The translations under genes and the position numbers were made by a program. 41,545 bases of DNA from contig CATOTS010000043.1 in the NCBI GenBank assembly GCA_951813625.1, positions 1 through 41,545 on the forward strand, written 5' to 3'. Of the stretch, positions 26,339 to 35,922 are shown one piece after another. The DNA is from an uncultured Caldilineaceae bacterium (GTDB lineage Bacteria; Chloroflexota; Anaerolineae; Caldilineales; Caldilineaceae). Every line of letters starts with the position of its first letter. Within the stretch, counting starts at the first letter, position 1. The notes under the pieces were generated by a model, which was not told where the DNA came from, ran no database searches, and was given only the letters and a program-made list of their open reading frames with translations.

Positions 26339-28338
26339 TTCACCAAATTTTGAACGCCTTCTGTGAGTAGCTGCAACCCTCTAGCTTGAGCCGGATCTGA
26401 AAGGTTCCATGAATTATCGAGGACTATTCCAGCCTCCTTCCGCACTTGTTCAGGGCTGAGTGTTGATGGTGCCGAGGATCCTGATGGCCCCTGTAATGCC
26501 GGACTGATCGCGTTCTGGATCCAATCCCGGTCCGTCCAGGTTCGACTTCCGGTAGCAGGCCCGGGGATCTTGAGCGAAAGAAAGCTGCTAAAATAGTCGG
26601 TTCCAACTGGCGCACGACCATGTATTCCAGTAAACTCCTGTACCCAAGCCGGACCAAGCATATCATATCCCTCGTGTCCTGTTGGGTCTGTATATCTGAG
26701 CGGGTTGCCACGGGCATAGAGGAAGCGGTTGTGGTCGATGATGCTGGCTGGGTTGGGGACCATGGAGTCGGGAGAGATGAAGGTACCGAGCGCCGGGTCG
26801 TAGTAGCGGGCGTTGTAGTACATCAGCCCTGTTGCGTCGCGTTTCTGGCCGGTGAAGGTGCGGTCAGTCTGGTGGTCGCCTGATGAGCTGCGCACCCCGC
26901 CGTACGCGTAGTAGGCGCGGCTGGCTGTCGCGGCCCCCGCGCTGTCGGTCGTCAGCGAGGTACTGCCGAGATGGTCGCCGTGCAGGTGGAAGAGGTCGCT
27001 GCCGCGCTTGACCGCAATGCGCAGCCCGCCGAAGCTATAGTGGCTGACGGTCGTCGTTACGCCGTCCGTCACCTCCTCCTCGTAGTGGGCGAAGAATGTG
27101 TAGGTGGTGGTCGTGCCGCTGGTCTTCTTGACGCGCGTGCCCTTTACGCCGTACCAGTACTGCTCCAGCAGGTCGCCGTTGTTGTCCTGCACCTGCGACA
27201 GCCGGTTCTCGTCGTCCCAGACGAGCGTCTGCTGGCCGGCGAGCCCCTTGTTGCGCACGGTCATATTGCCGTTGGCATCGTAGTCGAAGCGGTCGGCGTT
27301 GCCGATGCGGTCGACCGCGTGGAAGGGCCCGCTGTCGCCGTAGCCGTAGCTCTGGCCGTTGAACGCGGTCAGGCGGCTGGCGCCGTCGTAGGCGTACGTC
27401 CTGCCGTAGGCGCTGGTCAGACGCCCCAGCCCGTCGTACGCGAAGCTGTTGCTGGTCGTACCCTCGGTCAGTGTGGTGATGTCGCCGAAGCTGTTGTAGG
27501 CGTAGCCGCGGCTGAGACGCTCGCCGCCGCCCTCGCTCAGCCCCACCTTCAGGCTCGACAACATGCCGCCGTTTTTCGGCTCGGTCCAGGGGTGGTAGCT
27601 CTGCGTGCGCCAGAGATTGCCGCCCGCGGGGAAGCGCAGCGCGGTCATACGCCCGGCCTCGTCGTAGTTCACACTGTCGACCAGCGCGCCGTGGATCGAA
27701 CTGTTCAGCCCCACGGGCACGCCCGGGCTGCCGTAGCTTGTGGTGATCACCTCGCCGCCGGGGTAGGTGACCGCGGTGGGCCTGTGGTGGTCGTCGAAGC
27801 TGAAGCCGCTCGTGCGCGTCAGGCTGTCGATGGTGACGCTCACTCCGCTGACCCTGCTGTAGCTGTCGTAGGTGAAGCTGCGGCTGACGTTGTCGTTGGA
27901 GACGCGCTGCACGCGGCCCTGCGCGTCGTATACGTAGGATGAGTCGAGGTCGCCGTCGGACGCCGTCGCGGCGCAGTTTTCGTCGGTGCGCTGCACGCGC
28001 CCGCTCATGCGGCCCAAGCTGTCGTAGTAGAGGCACCTTGTCTGGGCGCGGGCGTCGGTCTGGCGCGTCAGCAGGCCGAGCGCGTTGTAGGCATAGCTCC
28101 AGCTGCCCATATCGGCGTCGGACATGCCGGTCTTGCGGCCGAGGAAGTCGTAGTCGATGCTGCTCAAGCGCTGCCAGCGGCCCTCGCCACCGTCGCGGCG
28201 GTAGGTCTGCGTCAAACGGTCGGACGCGTCGTAGACGAGCGAGATCTCCGATTCGAGCGTCCATTCGTCGCCGCCGGGGACGTAGCTGCGCAGGAGCGCG
28301 GTGCGGCCGAGCTGGTCCTGCTGCTGCCAGCTGAGCAT
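26335..28338 (-). CDS. RHS/YD-repeat protein, copy 1 (5'-truncated)
   Basis: A 667-residue protein made of YD repeats (for example YAYDGASRLTAFNGQSYGYG and FDYDANGNMTVRN), then the RHS core end RYTDPTGH near residue 550. It is followed by a roughly 115-residue tip (YDMLGPAWVQEF to QNLVK) I cannot match to a toxin. YD-repeat shells enclose and deliver C-terminal toxins. The in-frame homology extends upstream to about 28440 and the frame is open to 28461, just after a TGA, with no proper start or signal peptide, so the gene is probably cut at its 5' end. The stop overlaps the next gene. Confidence 0.75.
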   Translation of the reverse strand: MLSWQQQDQLGRTALLRSYVPGGDEWTLESEISLVYDASDRLTQTYRRDGGEGRWQRLSSIDYDFLGRKTGMSDADMGSWSYAYNALGLLTRQTDARAQTRCLYYDSLGRMSGRVQRTDENCAATASDGDLDSSYVYDAQGRVQRVSNDNVSRSFTYDSYSRVSGVSVTIDSLTRTSGFSFDDHHRPTAVTYPGGEVITTSYGSPGVPVGLNSSIHGALVDSVNYDEAGRMTALRFPAGGNLWRTQSYHPWTEPKNGGMLSSLKVGLSEGGGERLSRGYAYNSFGDITTLTEGTTSNSFAYDGLGRLTSAYGRTYAYDGASRLTAFNGQSYGYGDSGPFHAVDRIGNADRFDYDANGNMTVRNKGLAGQQTLVWDDENRLSQVQDNNGDLLEQYWYGVKGTRVKKTSGTTTTYTFFAHYEEEVTDGVTTTVSHYSFGGLRIAVKRGSDLFHLHGDHLGSTSLTTDSAGAATASRAYYAYGGVRSSSGDHQTDRTFTGQKRDATGLMYYNARYYDPALGTFISPDSMVPNPASIIDHNRFLYARGNPLRYTDPTGHEGYDMLGPAWVQEFTGIHGRAPVGTDYFSSFLSLKIPGPATGSRTWTDRDWIQNAISPALQGPSGSSAPSTLSPEQVRKEAGIVLDNSWNLSDPAQARGLQLLTEGVQNLVK

Positions 28339-28461
28339 GCGGCGCGCGCCGTCGCCGTCGCATCCGGCGATGACCGAGGAGGTGAAACCGCTGTAGTGGT
28401 ATTTGCTGGTAGTGCCGTTGGGCGCGCTTGCTTGCGGGGCGGGAAAGTTGAGAGGGCATAG

Positions 28462-28825
28462 TCAGAGACAAAGGAGCGGCTTCGACCACTGTACAATCAA
28501 AAGGTGGTCCTTAACGGACGGCGATTCACCAGATATTGTTGTCGTTCCTACGCATATCCCCGTAGTCGCCGCTCGATTCCCGTTCTCGAAAAGCCAATGC
28601 TTCTATTTCAACTATTTTCTACATCGATCGAACCTTGCAAGATTCCGTGTATCGCCGCGCCGGCCCCTGGCAATAGTCCTGACTTCATATTTTTTTGGCG
28701 TTTTCTTCAGCAATTCACATTTGCCTGCGGTCCCCAAAAAGCAGGCCTCCTTCATGGGTCTTAGTCTCCCAGCCTAAGTCCTATGCCAGTTTGTCGACCT
28801 TCTCCCTAGTGCACCGTGCACGGCA
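28462..28825. other. Region without a supported gene, upstream of truncated RHS1
   Basis: About 360 AT-richer bases with short frames only. The RHS homology ends near 28440 and no IS terminal repeat is seen, so the break probably came from recombination. Confidence 0.4.
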
Positions 28826-29113
28826 TCACCAAGGCCAAATTTTCAGGATCAGTTCGATACTCCCGACAATTGCAAAGGAGACGAAGGTCACTTTTGCTAA
28901 TAGACCTATTAGACCTCCCTTGTCTTCTACAAGACCGTATTTCATCAACAGCCCCAGCAAAGGCACTAAAACGAACAGTGCGGCAAATGGAACATTGAAT
29001 GTTCGTAGTAGCACGAAAAAGCCATTGAATGCAATGCACACGACCACAAGCTGTCCAAGCCAGCCAAAGAAACATCCAACAAGATCAGACAGATAAAAGG
29101 TTCTGTCTTCCAT
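28826..29113 (-). CDS. Small multi-pass membrane protein
   Basis: A roughly 95-residue, strongly hydrophobic product with three predicted membrane helices (YLSDLVGCFFGWLGQLVVV, FAALFVLVPLLGLLMKYG and FVSFAIVGSIELILKIW). It ends in a Trp-Pro-Trp. The ATG at 29113 is chosen; a TTG 15 bases further upstream is possible. I do not recognise the family. Small membrane proteins of this kind often serve as immunity partners in polymorphic-toxin loci, which would fit its place between RHS fragments, but this is inference. Confidence 0.55.
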   Translation of the reverse strand: MEDRTFYLSDLVGCFFGWLGQLVVVCIAFNGFFVLLRTFNVPFAALFVLVPLLGLLMKYGLVEDKGGLIGLLAKVTFVSFAIVGSIELILKIWPW

Positions 29114-29316
29114 ATGAGTGGATAGCAACAGGTGAGGAACTAGGTCTCGGGCAGGACTGAGTCGCTAGACCTGCATTGCTCGATCACGTACATGTGATCT
29201 GAGTCATACTTCTTTGTTGATGAGGGTGGGAATGGGTCGAATGCCCATTGGGTCATTCTGCAAGGCGTCATGCCCATCTATTTGCCGAGAGCAACGCCAA
29301 TTTAACGGAGCTTTCT

Positions 29317-29628
29317 TCATTCAATCATTATTTTTCGCATTATTTCGTTTCGTAACATCTCTTCCCTTTGTTGCACTTCCGAGCATGATCCTTTTGATGG
29401 ACTTGGAAGGCCAGAACTATGTTGAACTCTAGACTGCAACACATGCTCTGCCACAGGTATGTTTGAGATGAAACTCGAGGCAAACAATTGGAATTTAGAG
29501 ATCGACTTTGATTCTTTTAATTGGAGTCTCCTGAATATGCGTTCAGAAACTGGGAAATCGTAACTCCCCGAAGAACCGATGCCTCTCATACGAGGATTCT
29601 CGTGCCAATTTCGTGTAATTCGCGACAT
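29317..29628 (-). CDS. Hypothetical protein next to the RHS2 tip
   Basis: A 103-residue Ser/Arg-rich frame that starts 16 bases after the RHS2 stop. No family motif or clear ribosome-binding site is visible. Its position would suit an immunity gene, but it may be a chance frame. Confidence 0.25.
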   Translation of the reverse strand: MSRITRNWHENPRMRGIGSSGSYDFPVSERIFRRLQLKESKSISKFQLFASSFISNIPVAEHVLQSRVQHSSGLPSPSKGSCSEVQQREEMLRNEIMRKIMIE

Positions 29629-29643
29629 TCTTTTGAGGGGTGG

Positions 29644-30604
29644 CTATGTTGGAATAACCTTAACGGAAAGTGCTCGGGTGCCGCCAATTACCGCTGCCCG
29701 GGCAGTCGACTCATCGAATGCTTCAACGAAAGTTTCGCCATGAACTGCCATATCCGTTGCGATTTGCTGACCCGCACCTATGACTGCACCTTCCGCTATT
29801 GTGGCGGCTCCCCCAACGAACGGCACTAGTGCGCCGGCCGTGGCACCGGCGGCGATGGCAATCCCTATCTCCTTTGCATTGATGTCGGAAACATTTTTCC
29901 ATATAGTCCGGTCACGATCCCAATTTCCTCCAACTTGCCAGGCAGCATTGGCCGCTGCATTTGTAAGACCTCCGACAAGGGCGGCTGCCCGGACTACGCA
30001 CGCTAGGGTAGCGATTTCAAAAATGCAGTGTCCTGTTGGATCGGTGTAGCGTAGGGGGCTGTTACGCGCATACATGAAGCGGTTGTAGTCGATCACCGCT
30101 TCGGCATCCAGCACAATCGAATCCGGCGAGATAGAGGTGCCCAGCGCGGGGTCGTAGTAGCGGGCGTTGCAGTAAAGGAGACCGCTGACGTCGGACTCTT
30201 GCCCAGTGAAGGTGCGGTCGGTCTGGAGTGTGCCGGACGAGCTGCGCTCGGCGCCGTAAGCGTAGTATGTGCGGCTGGCTGTATCGGCTCCCGCGGCGTC
30301 GGTGGTCAGCGAGGTGCCGCCCAGGTGGTCGCCGTGCAGGTGGTAGAGGTCGCCGCCCCGCTTGACCGCGAAGCGAAGCCCACCGAAACGGTAATGAATG
30401 AAGGTCGTCGTAATAGCGCCCGTCACTTCCTCCTCGTAGTGGCCGAAGAAGCTGTAGGTGGTGGTGGTGCCACTGGTCTTCTTGACGCGCGTCCCCTTCA
30501 CGCCGTACCAGTATTGCTCAAGCAGGTCGCCGTTGTCGTCCTGCACCTGCGACAGCCGGCTCTCTGCGTCCCAGACGAGCGTCTGCTGGCTGCTCAGACC
30601 CTGT
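29644..30604 (-). pseudogene. RHS/YD-repeat gene fragment (copy 2) with hydrophobic tip
   Basis: RHS homology runs from QQTLVWDAESRLSQVQ near 30604 to the core end LRYTDPTGH. A tip of about 125 residues follows that is rich in Ala/Gly helices (ATAGALVPFVGGAATIAEGA) and ends in SVKVIPT without a recognised toxin domain. The upstream edge is abrupt: homology stops at GACCCTG and runs into the small palindrome GTTAC-CATGGA-GTAAC. The fragment therefore lacks both the front of the shell and probably the last part of the toxin. Confidence 0.75.
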
Positions 30605-30716
30605 TACCATGGAGTAACGCGGACTGCCAGTAGCCTGTCATTGGCCCGCATTTGACAGCGGTGGAGACAAGTCCTATTTCGCGACCTGACAATTCAGGCC
30701 AACCAGTGTGATTTCT

Positions 30717-31427
30717 TCATTCCTCTTCCCACCTCCTTTCTACGACCGATTCGACACACCGCTCCATTTGTTCATCAAGGGCCTCCAGTAACCGGATCAT
30801 GTCCTCCAATGACAAACCTTGGGGAGAGACATCCGTTCTTAGTTCTGAAGTTAGTCGACCGTGACGGGTCTGGACCTCACAGGCCCTGTCATCTCGTCTG
30901 GGGCCTTGGTCTGGCACAAAGTAAGAGCACGCAGCACGGTATTCATCGGCGGAAAGATTGACCTCGGTTAAGTCAAGTGGTTCCAAGACGGGGTACCATC
31001 TTGAAGTGAAGGCAATTCGTGACAACTTGTAGTTATAAATGGCTTGGTAAGTAGTTCCGTAGAACCGCAGTTTGTGAACGGCGCCATCCTTCCCGTCGGA
31101 TCTCTGTTGCGAAAAGATAGTTGAAATGCTACCAATCGCTCCGGGAGGGGTAAATTTATTGTATGGCGGGTAGGGATACGTTGCGCCTCTGCGCCATCCA
31201 TCAGGTAACGTCGCTGTCGATTCCGCAGGTAAACAAGCACGCATGGCTGATTCAACCCGAATTCGAGTCTCCTTGGAAGGACTTTCCCAGGATTGAATTG
31301 CCCAGAAGGCAACAAGTACGGCGAGCAGGCAGGCAACCAAGATCCCACAAACTGCAGTGATCAAGAGACATGAGAGTCTTTCCCAGATGCTTAGATTCCC
31401 CAAGAACTGAATTCCAACTTTTCTCAT
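30717..31427 (-). CDS. Unknown membrane-anchored protein, candidate immunity
   Basis: The 236-residue product has one N-terminal membrane helix (LSCLLITAVCGILVACLLAVLVAF) and a soluble C-terminal part of about 185 residues with no motif I recognise. Base composition is lower in GC than the RHS cores. It lies between the RHS2 fragment and the truncated frame at 31589 on the same strand. A role as immunity or accessory protein for one of the RHS tips is only suggested by position. Confidence 0.55.
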   Translation of the reverse strand: MRKVGIQFLGNLSIWERLSCLLITAVCGILVACLLAVLVAFWAIQSWESPSKETRIRVESAMRACLPAESTATLPDGWRRGATYPYPPYNKFTPPGAIGSISTIFSQQRSDGKDGAVHKLRFYGTTYQAIYNYKLSRIAFTSRWYPVLEPLDLTEVNLSADEYRAACSYFVPDQGPRRDDRACEVQTRHGRLTSELRTDVSPQGLSLEDMIRLLEALDEQMERCVESVVERRWEEE

Positions 31428-31588
31428 GGCGTCTCCTGTTCAAGCCATCAGTTTTGACGCCATCACCGCAGTAGGAATGGCTCTTCTTTCTGGAGCGCTC
31501 TTGTTGCGCAATGCAACTGTGAATAGACCGATATGGTCTCTTAGCGTGAAGTCCAAAAGAAACGAAAGGTTCAACAAGCTTTTTGGCT

Positions 31589-31783
31589 TCACCTTACTTG
31601 GTTACTACCTTCGCTCCTCCTAGCAAATGGCCATAGCGCTAGATCTTCGTCATAATCTTGGAATACCTGTCTGAACGCATTTTCATCTACCCTCAATCCG
31701 TAATCGTCATACAAGTCCACTCCGAGTGTGATCAACGCCTGCTCGGCTCGGTCATCCCAATTACTACTCTTCGTGTAACTACT
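31589..31783 (-). pseudogene. C-terminal remnant of a gene cut by repeat A
   Basis: About 64 residues (SSYTKSSNWDDRAEQALITL and on) remain in frame, ending SNQVR. The 5' part is replaced by repeat A at about 31784, so the frame's start lies in the repeat and is spurious. It follows the Ntox44-like tip directly and may be its former immunity gene. Confidence 0.5.
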
Positions 31784-31790
31784 CAGCTTA

Positions 31791-32081
31791 ATCAGTCTGT
31801 GACCCTGAATGAGGCGAGCGAAGGTGCTTTCTCTTTCCTCACTCCGCTTTACTTTCTCGTTGCTTTTTGGACGGTCGGGCCTTCGGCCCTCCCTTGTGCG
31901 GGGGGACTCCCCCGGCAACGCCCCCCTCCAAAACCAGCGCTCACCGACATTGCGTCGTATTCGCAGCAGTGCGGCCCGACCAACGCGACGTCTGCCAACC
32001 GAATATGCAATCAGATGATCTGAATGGCGGCAGGGATGAAGCACTGGTCGAGACAGACGCTGTATGTGGCTTAGTAGTTAA
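31791..32081. repeat. Dispersed repeat A, copy 2
   Basis: About 290 bases match 11388-11676 in the same orientation, including the GC-rich core (31867-31927) with one altered base in the palindrome. It lies nine bases beyond the RHS3 stop and has cut the next gene. Confidence 0.85.
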
Positions 32082-32089
32082 CTCTTCGT

Positions 32090-34572
32090 TTAATGCAATC
32101 TGAATTTGTCACCTAGGACTTGCCCTGCTCCAGCGCCTTTGAGTAGTTCATCGCGTGTGAAGCCAGCGGCGCGTCCGGCGTATCCGTAGTTGATAGTCGC
32201 CCATATGTCATAGAAATAAACCTTGCCTTCGAAAAAGTACCCGTATGGTGCAAAACCTCCAGAGTTATAGAATGCTTTCTCTATTGGCCCTTTGTAATCC
32301 CAAGGGGCTCCTGGCCTTACCAGCATTGCCCACCGCACAAATGCTCCCCCTTTGGCGAGAAGAGCCCAACGATTCAACCCATAGCCTCTCTCGCTCAGGT
32401 CCTCATGAACATGATTAAGAATGGCGATTTCTATGAGTCTCGTGTCCTGTATATTGCCCTTCATTTCGCGGATCAGCCAACCAACCAAATCTTCTCTCAT
32501 TACAGCGTGAAGAATTTCGTCATCTGCGTAAATAGGCCGAATCGGTATGTCCCAATGATTTGTTTTTGAATTGAATGCAAATCCGTGAGCCTCATAGTAG
32601 CGGTTTTTCCAGTTCCAATCCGCTATCCACTGGGATTCGTACCCGCTTGGATCATTGAAACTGAGCGGGTTGCCCCGTGCATAGAGGAAGCGGTTGTAGT
32701 CGACCATGTGACTTGCGTTGGGCACGAGAGAATCGGGCGAGACGAAGTTGCCGAGCGCGGGGTCGTAGTAGCGTGCGTTGTAGTACATCAGGCCCGTTGA
32801 GTCGCGTTTCTGGCCCGTGAAGGTGTGGTCAGTCTTGAGATCGCCGGATGAACTGCGTTCTGCGCCATAGGCGAAGTACGTGCGGCTGGCGGTCTCGGCC
32901 GACCCGCGCGTGGTTAGCGAGGTGCTGCCGAGGTGGTCGCCGTGTAGGTAGTAGAGGGTGTCGCCGCGCTTGACCGCGATGCGCATGCTGCCGAAGGTGT
33001 AAAAGCTGATGGCCGTCGTTACGCCGTTGGCGACCTCCTCCTCGTAGTGGGCGAAAAAGGTGTTGGTCGTGGTCGTGCCGCTGACCTTCTTGACGCGCGC
33101 GCTGTCGAGGTCGTACCAGTACTGCTCGAGCAGGTCGCCGTTGCCGTCCTGCACCTGCGACAGCCGGTTCTCGGCATCCCAGACGAGCGTCTGCTGAATA
33201 CTCAGCCCCTTGTTGCGCACGGTCATGTTGCCGTTTGCTCAGCCTTCGCGCAGTGTCCGCCAGATTGAGTGCGCGCAGGCTTCGGTCGTAGTCGAAGCGG
33301 TCGGCGTTGCCGATGCGGTCGACCGCGTGGTAGGGGCCGCTATCGCCGTAACCGTAGCTCTGGCCGTTGAACGCGGTCAGCCGGCTGGCGCCGTCGTAGG
33401 CGTACGTTCTGCCGTAGGCGCCGGTCAGCCGTCCCAGCCCGTCGTAGTTGAAGCTGTTGCTGGTCGTACCCTCGGTCAGTGAAGTGATGTCGCCGAACTG
33501 GTTGTAGGCGTAGCCGCGGCTGAGACGCTCGCCGCCGCCCTCGCTCAACCCCACCTTGAGGCTCGACAACATGCCGCCGTTTTTCGGCTCGGTCCACGGG
33601 TAGTAGCTCTGCGTGCGCCAGAGGTTGCCGCCGGCCGGGAAGCGCATTGCGGTCATGCGCCCGGCCTCGTCGTAGTTCACACTGTCGACCAGGTCGCCGT
33701 GGATTGAGCTGCTCAGGCCCACGGGAACGCCCGGGCTGCCGTAGGTTGTGGTGATCACCTCGCCGCCGGGGTAGATGACCGCGGTGGGGCGGTGGTGGTC
33801 GTCGAAGCTGAAGCCGCTCGCGCGCGTCAGGCTGTCGACGGTGACGCTCACTCCGCTTACCCTGCTGTAGTTGTCGTAGGTGAAGGTGCGAGATACGTTG
33901 TCGTTCGAATCGCTCTGCATGCGGCCCTGCGCGTCATAGACGTAGAATGAGTCGAGGTCGCCGTCGGCCGCCGTGGCCGCGCAGTTCTCGTCTGTACGCT
34001 GCACGCGCCCGCGCATACGCCCCAAGCTGTCGTAGTAGAGGCAGCTGGTCCTGGCGCGGGCGTCGGTCTGGCGCGTCAACTGGCCGAGCGTGTTGTAGGC
34101 GTAGCTCCAGCTGCCGAGGTCGGCGTCGGACATGCCGGTCTTGCGGCCGAGGAAGTCGTAGTCGATGCTGCTCAAGCGCTGCCAGCGGCCCTGGTCGCCG
34201 TCGCGGCGGTAGGTCTGCGTCAAACGGTCGGACGCGTCGTAGGCGAGTGAGATCTCCGATTCGAGCGTCCATTCGTCGCTGCCGGGGACGTAACCGCGCA
34301 GAAGCGTGGTGCGGCCGAGCTGGTCCTGCTGCTGCCAGATGAGCATGCGCCGCGCGTCCTCTCCTTCGCCGCCGGCAATCAATGACGAGGTCAGACCGTT
34401 GTAGTGGTAGGTCGTGACGCTGCCGTTGGGCGCGCGCGTGCTGGCGGGACGGGAGAGGGAGTGGGCGGTGAGATATAGATGTTATAGAGCGGTACTAACC
34501 CAGCAGGTGATTTGTCCAGGATAAGAATAAAAGAAGAACAACATTCTCGTTCTTGCGCGTCTTCCGTGCAAC
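32090..34572 (-). pseudogene. RHS/YD-repeat gene (copy 3) with polymorphic-toxin-44-like tip, frameshifted
   Basis: The YD-repeat shell reads from near 34440 (APNGSVTTYHYNGLTSS) to the core end LSFNDPSGY near 32650, and the open frame continues without a start to the IS630 junction at 34573. A 50-base hairpin insertion (33236-33285) shifts the frame in the YD segment, so shell and tip are now on two frames (32829-34382 and 32090-33226). The tip of about 185 residues has the Ntox44-like pattern: RWAMLVRPGAPWDYK, YDIWATINYGYAGRAAGF and LLKGAGAGQ. Known Ntox44 domains are predicted RNases. Toxin identity is inferred from pattern. Confidence 0.75.
33236..33285 (-). repeat. Hairpin insertion element, copy E2
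   Basis: Against the intact RHS1 copy, 50 bases replace GGCA, a net gain of 46. Forward arms AGCCTTCGCGC (33241-33251) and GCGCGCAGGCT (33271-33281) pair with one mismatch. The loop AGTGTCC-G-CCAGAT-T-GAGT (33252-33270) matches E1 at 17 of 19 positions, while the arms differ in sequence. As in E1, TCGTAG follows directly. Confidence 0.75.
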
Positions 34573-34574
34573 TA

Positions 34575-35774
34575 AAGTGAATTCAATTTGAGACTAAGAG
34601 TTTTTCGTAGTCTGGGTCGAGTTCGAATTTGGGCCAAAGGCGATATACAAGGGTGATTGTGTCGTCATTGATGCGGTCGATGAACTTTTTGCAAGCGTCG
34701 AAGAGTTGGCGCATCGAATCGTGGCAGTGGTTGCGAGTCACCTCTTCTCGCATCCATTTCCACAGACCTTCGATCGGGTTCAGGTCGGGACTGTAAGCGG
34801 GCAAAGCCATGAGCGTGAAGCCGAGTTTGGCAGCGGCCTTCTATACGCATTTGGCCCGATGCCAAGGGGCGCCGTCCCCAATGATCACGACTTCGCTGGC
34901 CCATCGTCCAGCCATGCAGCCAGGCGCTGCAAGAACTGAATCGTATGTTCTTTGTTGCAGGTGCCTTCATTCCAAATGAAGCAGCGGCCCTCGGCGAAGT
35001 CGTAGGCGCCATACCAGTTGATGCAGTGGGCGAGCGGCGCCGAGTCACTCAGTCGCCAAGCCGGTTTGCCTTTTACCGCCCAGGTGTAGCCGATGTCCAT
35101 GTCGCGATGGATGTGTGCTTCATCGATATAGATCAGACGTGTCTGCGACCGCCATACCTGTTCATACAGTTCGTGGAACCGTTGCACAAAGTCAGCTCGT
35201 TTGTGCGGGTCGGCTTTCTTGGGAAGTTTTTGGCATCGCTTCCAACCCAAATGCCCGCACACAAGATGCGGTGCAGCGAACTGCGGGCCAAGTCGCAATC
35301 CAGCGCTTGTTTGAGCCAGAGTCGCAGCTTTTTCAACGTCCAATTGTGGCCGGGCAAGCCGTGGTCGACAGGCTCGCTTTCCACGACAACGCTTACGAGT
35401 TGCCTGACCTGCTTGAAGCTAAAAAAGGGCGACGCCCTCCCGTATGACGATAGCGCACTGCCTCCGGACCCAACCGATTATAGTCATGCACCCATTTGAG
35501 GACCGTTTCCTTCGTGCGTCCGATCTCTCGCGCCCAGCTACAGGCCGTCGTCTGTCCACTTGCGATCATAAACAATGCCAGAAAACGCTCGCGACTGCGC
35601 GCATGTTCAGGTTCCACCGACAAGATGCGCAAATCGGACAGCGACTGGCTCCATTTCGTCAAATCCGGTCGAACCATCGTTCCCCTCTATCATTTGATAT
35701 GGAAGTCGGTCCGATCCATCAATCACATCTTGCCAACCCAAAGCTATGCTCTTGGTTTCATTAGGGAATTACTT
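34575..35774 (-). mobile_element. IS630-like insertion element, decayed
   Basis: The left end AAGTGAATTC and the reverse complement of the right end AAGTAATTCC form a short inverted repeat with a one-base gap. TA lies on both sides (34573-34574 and 35775-35776), as expected for IS630/Tc1 targets. The transposase inside is broken. It lies at the upstream edge of RHS3. Confidence 0.65.
34583..35677 (-). pseudogene. IS630 family transposase, frameshifted
   Basis: The transposase is spread over several frames: 35393-35677 (N-terminal helix-turn-helix, REIGRTKETVLKWVHDYN), 35133-35384 (WTLKKLRLWLKQALDCDLAR), 34885-35343 (first aspartate, IYIDEAHIHRD), a short frame near 34840-34890 (second aspartate, VVIIGDGAPWHRAKC) and 34583-34810 (glutamate, SPDLNPIEGLWKWMREEV). 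All three catalytic acids survive, but at least two frameshifts separate them, so it is inactive. Confidence 0.85.
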
Positions 35775-35922
35775 TACTTGCTTTCGACGCGAATATGAAC
35801 TCGGATACTGCCGCATGTTGCCTCTTGATAACATTCTTGCTGCTTCCCCTGCTGAGTGACGATGCGTTACTCAGTACACATTGACTCGGAGTCCAGTCTT
35901 GGGTGCTCACTTCCAGACGCAG
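35775..35922. other. Short region without a gene
   Basis: Between the IS630 edge and the end of the next minus-strand gene I see no supported gene; a frame continues upstream of RHS3 across the IS630 scar but lacks homology. Confidence 0.35.

Noticed and set aside
26971..27942. 323-codon plus-strand frame antisense to RHS1
   Set aside because: Val/Ala-rich antisense shadow of the YD repeats; the same type of frame recurs at the other RHS copies.
27035..28489. 484-codon frame on the minus strand across the RHS1 core
   Set aside because: It is a shifted frame over YD-repeat codons: very Arg/Pro/Leu-rich, no motif, and the RHS frame matches paralogues codon by codon.
31433..31623. 65-codon plus-strand frame
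   Set aside because: It lacks a ribosome-binding site or motif and lies between minus-strand island genes.
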